This document shows positions 21,101-32,500 of a DNA stretch of 64,000 bases, piece after piece. Source of the DNA: Magnolia sinica. Taxonomy: Eukaryota; Streptophyta; Magnoliopsida; Magnoliales; Magnoliaceae. Each line of letters opens with the position of its first letter. The stretch's first letter is position 1. The notes under the pieces were generated by a model. The model was not told the DNA's origin, searched no databases, and saw only the letters and a list, made by a program, of their open reading frames with translations. Location: the NCBI RefSeq assembly GCF_029962835.1, contig NC_080577.1, positions 3,782,001 through 3,846,000 of the forward strand. The letters run 5' to 3'. A program made the position numbers and the translations under genes.

Positions 21101-24100
21101 TTTGTCAAAGGGGAGCACTCTCTAGAAATGTTCTCGACAACTATCTTTGGAGCCTATGGAAAGAAGAGCAAAATGATATTATTCAAACGGAAGGAGAAGG
21201 GATTTGCCCGCCTTTATTTATAGGATTCCAATTGATTGCAACTGATCTCCATAAGCATTTGAAATAGTGGTTGGGTGGGAAAAAGAGAGTTAGAACCCAC
21301 TCCAAAACTTTAGAATTTGTTTCATCAATGTGCTTGAGAATAACTGATTCCTTGTGAGTCGTGGATGTTCTTATCTCTTGAGGAGATCTCAGTCTAGGTT
21401 TAGATTGTATGGCTTTTTAGATAGCTGTAGTTAGATTTCAGTTCTTCTCTGGCTAAAGCGATCTATTAATCAATACTCGAACAGTATGGACAACCAAACA
21501 GAGACGATCATGTTAAGCTTGGAGCACTTGTTTGTACTGAGAAGATAGAAGGAATGATGGTTGAAACTTGAAATGTGAGAAATTTTTTTTTTTTTTTTTT
21601 TTTGAAAGGTAAGAAATTTACTAGAGCAGAAAACAAGATACAAGAAGACAGTAAAAGAAAGTTTTTTTTTTTTCATAAAAAAAAAACCAAAAAAAAGGAG
21701 CACCAAAGCACCCCCTAGAAACTGTACAGTGGGGGCAACCCAAAAAACTAGAAAGAAAGGCAAAGAAAAAAAAAACAACACTCCAACCCCACAGCTGGAA
21801 GAGAACCCGAATATACTTAGGAGCCCAATCCCGAAAACAGACTAGGACTCTAGAGGAGACACCCGCCGAAGATACACTTCTATTCTTGAAGCATCGGTTG
21901 TTTATCTCTGCCCAAATCGACCAACAAACATCCGGCAATAGGATTCTCTATTTCTTCCCTAACGTGGCTCCCGGGTCAGCGTGCCACATGCAAAAGAGGT
22001 TGTCCACTGATTTTGGCATTATCCACGAAAATCCAACCAATCTGAGGGCTCCCCACCAGACAGTTAGAGAGAAAGGACAGTGTATAAAGAGATGGTCCAC
22101 ATTTTCCTTGCTATTAAGGCATAGAAGGCACGTATTGGGGAGCACCATCCCTCTCTTCTTCAGATTGTTGACAGTAAGAATTCTATTCTTTTCTAGCAGC
22201 CAGCCAAAAGCTGCCACCTTCGGCAGAGCACCATACTTCCAAATCATTCTTGTATGACAGCAACTATTCTGATCAAGAGAGAAGTTTTTATCAACCAGTT
22301 TGGTTATAGAGCCAAATGATGATGGTGAGAGTTGTTATTTCTGGGGGAGTTCTCAATCCCGTGAGTAGTTAATCCTGGATTTTGTTACTCTTTGTATTTG
22401 ATAAATATGTTGTTTTGGAGGACTATGCTAAGTCATTGGAGCGACTTCATAATATGCATACTTCCCCGGCTTCTTAGGATTCCTTGGTATTGAATGCTTC
22501 TTTGTTCAAAAAAATTAGGGTTAAGGGCTTCATAATATTCGTCCTTCCCTAATCTTTCAAAAAAAATATATATATAAAAAAAATCATCCTTCCCCGGCCT
22601 CTAAGGATTCCTTGGTATTGAACGCTTCTCTCTTTGAAAAATTTACGGTTAAGTCTTTCTACGTGATACTTTGGGTTTCATTGAATGCAAGAAGACATGA
22701 GTTTTTCCACATTTTTTGGTTCTATAGTGCTCCTCCTAAGGTGGCATCTTTCGTTCAGTTTGTTGGAAGGAAGCGCGTCATAACCATGGACAATCTTTAG
22801 AAGATGTCCATAATTCTCCTGAATATGGAAAGGTGTAGCTAGGTTTGCCCTTTTGATCTTCGAGAGAATTCTCCCTAATATAAGGGATCTATCGCTCTTC
22901 AATGAGGCCTTATAGGCAAGTGGGTTTGGAGATTCAGTAACGAAAGAGAGTTTGCGGCAACAAATCATCTCTGCAAAATATGGGCTTTCACCTCAAGGTT
23001 GGTGGACAAAGTCTTCTTCTCTCTACCGATCTTCTTTCATTTGGAAAGGTATAGCTAGGTCTGCCTCTTTGATCTTTGAGAGAATTTCCTTCTCTCTTGG
23101 AAATGAGCACAAAATCAAATTCTAGCTTGATTTGTGGTGTGGAGACCAATCTTTGGCTGAATCTTTTCCCGCTCTTTTCGCTATCTCTTCTAATAAGGAT
23201 GTTTTGGTCAAAGATTGTTTCATCTCTATGAGAGGGGGAGGTATCCGGCTTCCCCCTTTTTGTAGTAACTTATTGGATTATGAGATCGAGGACCTTACTC
23301 TTCTCCTTTTGCGGGTGCAGATCTTTCAGCACTCTCTTGATGTAGAAGATTCGATGCGATGGAGACCTTTAGCTTCTGTATCCTTCTGCAAATCCCTCGT
23401 GGCGGTTTCTTCTACTTCATTTCCTGCCCTTATTGCCCCTCTATGGAACATTGAAGTTCTCCCTAAAGTGGCAACTTTCAGATGGTTGGTGGGAACAAGC
23501 AGAGTCCTAACGATCGATAACCTTAAAAAATAAGGAATGTGCATCCACATCGTTTGTCTTCTATGTTGCTAGTATGAAGAAACTGTAGATCACGTTTTCA
23601 TCCATTGTCCTTTCTAATGCAGGACAATTAACCACTTGCTCTTAAAGCTCGAACTGATAGAACATGGTGAATCAATCCCTTTATCTCATAACCCAAGCCC
23701 CACATCTCATGGGTTAGGACCTTTGCGGAACCCCCCTTGTGGACCCCACTTCACATGAGCCACTCGCCTCACACGAGCCACCCAACTCACATGGGCTGCC
23801 CACCCCGAGTGTGCCCCTGCATCCCACAGGCCACCCTACTCAAGCCCGGTGTGAAAATGCCATGCATTACTTTGTCTTCTGATATCTGATGGTGCATTTT
23901 TAGACTTTCTAGGGTTGCTTGGGTTATGCCTTCCTCTATGGAGGATCTTCGTTGCAGTTGGCATGCAGAGCCAAGAGGAGTGCCGGGAAAAAGAAAGTGG
24001 GGGATAATCTTCCTTGCTGTTATGTGAGCAATTTGGTCGGAAAGAAACAACTGTTGTTTCAGAAATCTCTCTGTTGCAGTGGCTGGTGTTTTCCCTCGGG

Positions 24101-27100
24101 TCCTTATCATGTTTCAGGACTAGGCTTCGTAGTGTCTTTGGTGCTTCTTGGGTTTCTTTTGTTAGGGGACAAATTTTGTATATTTTTAGGGGTTTTTGGG
24201 TTTTTTCCTATTTTGTTTTAGTTCTTTTTTTTTGTTGTTTTTCCTTTTTTGTTCTAGTTTGTTCCTATTCCTCTCTTTTTGCCATAAAATTTCACCTTTC
24301 AAAAAAATAATTCTCCCAAATATTTGTCTTCTATGCATGAGCAAGGTAGAGTCGATTAATCATTTATTCGTACATTGCTCCTTTGCGTGTCAAGTCAAGT
24401 GTGGATCACTTTTCTAAAGATCTTTGGTGCTGACTAGGTGATGCCACAATTGCTATGGATGTGGCACGGCCGCACGGTGTGTGCTTGTTGAGGAGAGGCT
24501 AGCATCTTGGTGATTAATCATATTTGGGGGGAATGCAATAGGCTGTGCTTCCTTAACAAATAGGGTTTATGGGAAGAAGTAGCGTGGAAATCTAACAGGG
24601 ACATAATAGAATGGGTATCTAGAATTAAGCATATCAATGTTCTTGATGTTTCATCCATGCTTGGGATGTGATGTTGAATCACTCTTGGGATGCATTCTTT
24701 TTTGTATTCTTTGCTGTCTTGATATTTGTTAAGCAGCCTTTAAATAAAATATGCTCGTTGTTCTTCCAAAAAAAATGTTATTTCGTCAACATCATGGACC
24801 AGGAGTCATGAATCCTAGAGGTTGTAAATTTGTTGTTTGGTTGACCGATACAAAAAAAGCAAAAGAAAGAAGAAAAAGAAAAGTACTACTAGAAAACCCA
24901 AAGTTACCCAAAAAAGGGGAACTTTTGATGGGTGATTGGACATTGGCCAGAAGTAGGTTGCACAACACTTTGATGAGGAGCTGGCAATCCCTACTTTTGG
25001 GGCTTCAGGATGGTAGGTGGACTCATGAATCCAGAGATTTCCAATCCCTGGAGGCCCCAGATGGTGGATGCAAAGAAATTCCTTGGATTACCAAATGCAA
25101 GGATCCAAATGTCCCTAATGGTGTTTATGTTAAACTTTATAGGGCTTCATTGCTATTCCAAGACAAATGGGATCTAAGGCATACAAAACCTGATTGCAAT
25201 TTGGAGATCCTCGGGTAATGGTGGGGCTGCCTTCTTGGTGCCTCCTTGTAGTCTTCTTGTATTGTTCTTTTTCATTTAATGAAATTCTTGTTATCTTTCA
25301 AAAAAAGGCATATAAAACCTCAATATATGTTCGAATGATAATTTTAGAAGGAAAAAAAATTGGACTGAAGTTTGAACTTGGTCTCCTGAGGTTCATTTGC
25401 ATCACCTTTTGCTTACTTTGACTTCTAAACTTCTGCTTATTTATGTTGAGAAGCGCCCAACACCATTATGCACAAATGAATCAATTAATGCTGCTTATTT
25501 ATGTTGAGAAGCGCCCAGAATTAATCAGTGAAGTGTGCAAGAGATAGAGCATGGGTTCAATCATGGCATTTTGAATTTTTTGGAAAGAGATCGGGAGGTT
25601 GATATGTTAATGCACAGACAGAATCAGGTCGACACGGATTAGATGATCATCTCATTAGGATGTTGGGAAGAAGCACCTGAAAATCAACTACTGTGTGACA
25701 GTGCTAGAGCACAAAGGTTCAGTCATACCTTTCGGTAAAAAAAAAAAAAAAAAAACCAAGGTTCTGCCATGGATTTTCAGAAGAAGAGGTTTATATGTCA
25801 AGAAAGAACCAGACAAACATGATAGAAGGTAGTCTCATGGGAATGCTGGAAAGTAAGTTATTCTAGGATGCAACTTGAAGTGCTTATCAATAGTTTGGAG
25901 ATCACTAAGTAGTTATTGAAATGGTAGGGTTTTTTGAAAGAGTGGAAGGGTAAATTTGTTGCCACTTACCATGAAGAAGAATGGATATGCTAGTTTTGGT
26001 TGGAAGCCAATCCAAGCTAAGAGACAGCAGTTGGAAAAGAAAGATCAATTCGTGGTAGAAGACGAAAATGAAGGTTCCATGAAAATTTCCCTTTCTTTTT
26101 TTACAAACAAACCACACTCCATTGGCTACACTGGCTCCATAAGCAGGTCAATGCATGCCAAGGGAAAGATGCTTTATATATATATATATATAATGGTACT
26201 CGAATCAATAGGAGTTGATATGAAGTAGTTATTTCAATAGAAGTCATCCAATAGGAGTTTGTATTGGAATAGTCTCCCTTTGAATACTTTCCTTAGGAAG
26301 GTCCCTTGAGTGTCGTGGTTGGGTGCCCATCAATGTTGAATTGAGAAATCAAGCTCGCTTTTCTCAATGTAAAGGAATCTAATCATCTCCTCAGTTGCAA
26401 CAGGCCATGAAACAATTCGTCACTTGGTCTATTCTTTCAAGATCTGATAAATCTGCATCCTCTTTGGAGAGTAAATGATACATAAACCTCTAGATTCCCC
26501 CTTTGAGACAACCTTTTCATTGGATGTCGGTGGGATTATTGTGAACTGCAAACTAAATGAAGCTCGATGGGGGTGAACTTCAAGGATTTGTGAGCATGTG
26601 AATGGAGAAGGTTTGGTCAAATAATTTAAATGCGTGGCTGGATGATGTGAGCATGTGCCTCCAACAACAGGAGATGTTTCCTGACAGCATTGAAGGGCAA
26701 TATAGTCCCCTTTCTTATTTCATTCACCCACGCAAAAGATTATTGGGCATATTTCAAACTTTATTTATGGATGGCTGTTTGTGGATTTATTAGTTGTTTG
26801 AGAAATAACAGTGAGGGTGTTTTAGTAATCTAAGTTATATTTGGTTTAAACTTTATAAAATCTCTTTTGGATATTGAACTAAGGTTTGGGGCCTACAGCT
26901 GATTCCATTGTAGGATTCAAGAGTCAATTTTGGTATCAGATTCAACCATGGCCAAAATCAACTACTGATTTTTAAAAAAACCAATTCTCAACATTTGCCA
27001 AGTTGATTATTATTCAACCAACAAGTTTTGAGAGTTGGTCCCAGCCTCCCAGGATGATTATAAAGGCAACCTAGGCAAGCGGTTATGTCCCATCAGAATA

Positions 27101-29545
27101 AACTAGTCTTATGTGATGACCAATACAGATATATACTGTAATTACCCAATCTTTGCCATGCAGGTAAATATAGGACGACCCTTATTGATGGTATATGGGT
27201 ACTGTAATAACCCAGTCTTTGCAGTGCAGGGAAGCATTAGTGAAAATATAGGACTGCCTGCACGCTGAGTCTATGACTCAGCATGCTTGTAGTGCAGGGA
27301 AGCATCCGTCAAAATATAGGACTACACTTGTTGATGGTATACGAGTTGCCTGTTGCATAAGCAACCTGTATCATGGACAACTGAAAGCTAGTCAAGTCTG
27401 CTGGTCCACTAACTGAGGAGAGAGATCCGAATAAAGGGGGATTAAACGAGGATCCCAGAACTGACTCAGTGTGCTTGTCTAGCACATCAATTGTTCACAA
27501 ATTCTCCTTGGTGGTTAGGGTAGTCTGTGGGTGTTCACTGTGTTGGCATGCGATGCATGTTGGTAATAATGCATTGGTGGGTTCCTTGGAATATTTTGCT
27601 GCCAAGGGGTCGGGCATGACCTTTCACGCGCATGTGTGCTTCATGTCTAGCAGTTTGCCTGTCAACTGCCCCTCCATGGCCCTTCTTTGCTTGCTCCCCA
27701 CCTTTGGTGTGCATATGATAGTTGAACTGTGAGTCAATAGTGGGTGGGACAGTATTGGCATGTGAATTGTGTGAGTAGGAAATGAAAGAATCTGTAGTGA
27801 TTAATGAAAAAAATATTGCAGAATCAAAAGTTGCTCTAGTCTATCGTCAGATGAATGAACCACCGGGAGCTCGTATGAGAGTTGGTTTGACTGCCCTAAC
27901 CATGTTAGAATATTTCCAGGATGTTAATGAACAAGACGTACTTCTATTTATAGCCTGTACCTTGGTAGGTTCCAAGACCTCGGATGGGCAGCTAATTTAA
28001 AACTTCTGCCAATCTACCATTTAAAAACCAACCCTAAATTTCTGGGGGAGCTAAGTCGCTAAGATGATGATGATGAGTCTCTGTGTGTATGCTTCTGCTT
28101 GTTCGAGGGCAATTGCTGAATTTTTTTTATTTTTTATTTTTTATTTTGAAGTTAATTTTTGTTATTGTAAGCTACTATTGTCTTTTGTTATGGTGATTGT
28201 CGCTGAAGCAACTACTGCCATTTTCACTGAAGCTACCACTCTCTCTCTCTCCCCTTTAAGTTTCATCTCTCTCTCTCTCTGACACACACACAACCGCCCA
28301 CCCTCCTTACATCACCAATGTCTATTTGTAACATGACTTACGTGCTTCAAATGTTTGTTTTTTGGAGGCCCGTTTCTCATATATCCATGATGGAAAGGGC
28401 CTTGCATCTTCTCTGCTTCATTATCTCGTTAGCATGTCAACAATGTCGGCCCGAGAAATGATCATATGATGATTTGTGATTTTGTAAAAAACTTCTCCTG
28501 TTTTTTCCCCCTGAAAATTGGCCAACCGATTCTGTAACTGTACCTTACAAAATTGAACCTGATGAAACTTATGGTACTTGAAGGATTGACTCCTTTGAGA
28601 ACTGAGAAGTGTCGTCCCTAACTATTTCTAGGAAGTTGCACAGTGATAAATGCCGAACGCAGTCTTTGAGGTTTTCTGCTTTTCTTGCTGTAGTTTCAGA
28701 TCCCATCTTTATCTAATAATCATTCTGTATGCAGAATGGCAAATGCAAGATGAGGTGCGCAATCCTGAATTGGAGAAAGAATTGGAGAAGCGGATTAGGA
28801 GGAGGAGAGATGGCTCTGATGATAGGGATAAAAAGCAAGAGGACAATAGAGATGGTGATGATACAAAATTATCTTCCAGGGATGATCGCATAAAAAATGG
28901 TAGATATAAAGATGAAAGGCATAAAGATGCAAGATACAGCGAACATAGAGATGAAAGGCATAGAGATGAGAGGCATAAAGATGGAAGATACAGCGAATAT
29001 AGAGATGAAAGGCATAAAGATGGAAGATACAGTGAATATAAAGATGAAAGGCATAAAGATGGAAGATACAGCGATAAGTACCGTGAAGACCCTGACAAGG
29101 ATCATAGATACCGAGATGATAAACTCAGAGAGGAACACTCTTCTCGAGATCGTACCAGCAAGAGGTCTGACAGTAAACATTTCAGGGATGAAAATAAACC
29201 TTCAGAAAATCGTCACAAGAAAACTAAGCCTCAGGATAGTGATCATGATGGTAGCCCATATGTTGATGACCGAAGCATCGGAAACAAAGATAGCAGAGGA
29301 AGGAAAAGGTTGTCTGATGATAATGAGGATCATCACAGTGATCTTAAGTCCCATAGTACCAAAGAACATCGTATTGATGTTGAGAAAAATGCACTGAGAA
29401 GTAGTAGAGTCGATTCCCATTCTGAGAGGGGAAGGTCTGAATCGCATTATCGCCATTCAGATGTTGCCGATTCTGCAAGCAACAGCCGACTTAAGAGTTC
29501 CCCCGGCTCCAATGCTCCCATTGTCAAAGATCAATCCCGGTATTT

Positions 29546-29578
<33 letters not shown>

Positions 29579-32500
29579 CTGGCAATCACTGGTTCATTCA
29601 TCGTTTCCACAATCAAAATTTAACAGAAATGGTGCTGTTATCATTTGTAATGAATAACTATAGGAAGATTTTGTTTGTCAAGGGAATTTCCTTCACAGCA
29701 AAATCTTTCTTCTCCTTCTTCATCTTATTTGACTTTTATGTTGCCTGGAAATAAGGTTTATGCACCTTTCAGTATAATTGTAGAATATTGCTCTTACCTT
29801 TGTGACTTTTAATAGGGATATGGTGCCTTATTCTTGTCATGTTTATCAAGGGAATTTCCTTCACAGTAAAATCAACATCCAGCAAGTTCATTAAGTTTAC
29901 TTGGCATGATAGAGAAAATATGGCCACAAGTGTGGTATTTTTGTTGCAACCTGTAGTCGCATTTAGCATTCAGTGAGTTGACCTGCAACTCAGTTGAATA
30001 TACTCTGATCTGTGCTCTTCTCAGTGGTGACTTGCAGAAATTCATTGATCATGTACATGTAGGTTTTCTCAGAAACTTGCTGTGTCAACTGGTTGTCTTG
30101 GCCACTTTATAGGAACCTTGTGAGTTTTTGAAAGTGTCCAGTTCTTAAATGTGAAAGCTAAGTGTCTACAGCCCTTCTTTCTCACAGGAACTTGACATGT
30201 CACCACAAGCAACAAAAGTAGCAAGTGATATGCTTATTGTCATCATGCCCTATATGTGCCTGTCTTCATCTTGAACCTATCATAATATTGCAATCTGTTG
30301 ATTGTTTTCCAACTGAGTGCCAGTACCATTGCAACATCAATGTCTCTATGAGGCCAAGTGCCTACCTCTCTATGAAGTAGCTTAGAATTTCTGTACAAGT
30401 GATGATTCATTCTGGAGAGAGATGAATAGTTGAATTCTCTTAGCTCATTTGTTTCATGTTAGGATGATTGATATATCCATATATAGTAAGTATGGCAGTC
30501 AATAAGCCACTAAAATTTTATCTCATCTCTAACCATTGATGTGTACGGTTTTCTTTTATCTGTCCTTCTTCAGCCATGGCTCAAAGCAAGTGGACTCTAC
30601 ATATAGAGATTCATTGTCCAAAGAAAGGATGCCTGATACAGCTTCTACAAGAGAGCTTGCTAGTGTTATCAGAGAACCCGAGAGAGTGTATGAGCCGCAC
30701 TCCATGGAGAAGCCCAAACAAAAGGACGACATCCACTTGGATGAATTACCATTGAAAAATGCTGCCACTTCCCAATCAGAAAGGTCCCCAAACTTGGATA
30801 ATGAGGCCTCACCCATTCGGTTAAGGGAAAAGTCCCCTTCGTCAACAAGTGGCGACAGGCGACATTCAGGCAGAAGTGTGAGGCGAAGTCTTGACGTGGA
30901 AGAAATTGGACGGAAGAGCAGCGGTTCTATGGATGTGGAAGAAACTGGACGGAAGAGCATCAGTTCCAAGGATGGCAGGGATAATTCTGTCAGTGATGAT
31001 AGAGGCCGGGAGTTGCATTTGGACAAGCCAGCTATAGATGAGTTTTCTCCAGAACTGCTCAGCAACGAACCGCCAACACTTGGTTCATCATCTTTTAATA
31101 GAACTGGTCAGCTCCATAGCAATTCAGCAAGTCTTCTTCCTCCACCTCCACCTTCATCTTTTAGGCACGGGATTGAGAGCCCTTCAGTATTGGGCTCGTT
31201 GGAAGATGACGCTAGAGGTCAGACAAGTGACCGCAAGGCCGGGAGTCGTTACAAAAGGACTGGGGATCCCAATATGGGGAGAGCGCAGGGGAATGCTTGG
31301 AAGGGTGTTGCAAACTGGCCTTCATCAGTGACAAATGGCTTCATTCCATTCCAACATGGGCCACCTCCTGCATTTCATGCAATGGTTCAGCAGTTTCCTA
31401 CTGCACCTCTGTTTGGTGTCAGACCATCCATGGAATTGAGTCATGCAGGGGTTTCTTATCACATGCATGATACTGCTGGCCATGCCCGTCCATATGGGTG
31501 GCGGAATCCAGTGGACGATCACTTGCATGGATGGGATGGAACCAATGGTGTCTTTGGAGACGAATCTAATATCTATGGTAGGCCAGACTGGGATCAGAGT
31601 AGACACTTGATGAGCAGTCGAGGGTGGGAGATGAGTGCAGATCCGTGGAAAGGACAAAATGGAAGTATAAATATGGAGTTCCAGGCACCCCAGAAGGAGC
31701 AGGATAACTCGGCACGTATCCTGGCAGATGAAACTTGGAATGGACAGTCAAGCCAACGATCCCGGAGTGAAAGGAACCGACCAGAACATCTCCCAGCCAT
31801 AAGCACTCCGATCAAACAATTTGATGGTCTCGCTTCAGCAAAGGATTCCATTGAAGCTCCTCCAGAATTTGTCCACAAAAAGACAACTGAAACTTCCAAA
31901 TTATCAACCGATAGTAGTGCGCCTTTTTATCGTATTTATCTTTCTAAGCTTGATATCTCGGTAGATCTTGCCCATCCAGACTGCCTGAGATTATTGGAAA
32001 TGGAAGGAGAAACAACTGATGAAATCAATTCTAATGCATTCCTGGAGGTATGTATAAACATTGATACCTTGTGCAAATATTCTGAAGGAATCTGTTCCAC
32101 TATTTCCTGATTGCCGACTAGACTAATCAGCTTTTTTCTTCTTGTGTGACAGGAGGACACAAAGGTAGGTGGAAAGAGCTTGGATCACAGTCTGAGGGAT
32201 TCTCTTTTTCCTGCAATAACAGAAACTGTTTTTCAGGTAACTTCATGGCGAAGGGTGAACATCGTAAATTTAACATGCTTCTTGCATAAAATGCTATGTA
32301 TGAGAATGCCTTGTTGGGTTACCATGTTGGTGAGCTGCTGTTGAGTTTTGAAAATGTGCCCTTTTGAGCGCTCCCTCCCTCTTGAGATCTTGATCTCGAG
32401 CAAGCAAGCAAGCGATTGCATCTCTCTGTACTTGAAAGTCAATCGAGTTGGCTAGACTTAGGGCTCACCAGAAACTCGCAACGACTCAATAATCATTTTA

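Larger units (their letters stand above)
17981..28734 (+). other. 10.75-kb first intron of the charged-protein gene
   Basis: The donor is G|GTAAGG at 17981 and the acceptor is TATGCAG ending at 28734. The phase (1) matches the downstream exon, giving a GAA codon across the junction. The intron holds a long (AT)n tract and its duplicated flank, a MITE-like element with TATGCGATCGCATA palindromes, at least four LINE fragments and a plastid atpB insertion. Most of its length is therefore insertional. Confidence 0.85.

Noticed and set aside
27469-27732. 87-codon frame just before the atpB fragment
   Set aside because: It does not match the plastid sequence upstream of that atpB segment or any family I know.
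28709-29098. Minus-strand and shifted frames over exon 2 with repeated [13 protein letters not shown]
   Set aside because: They are antisense shadows of the coding minisatellite in the charged-protein gene.
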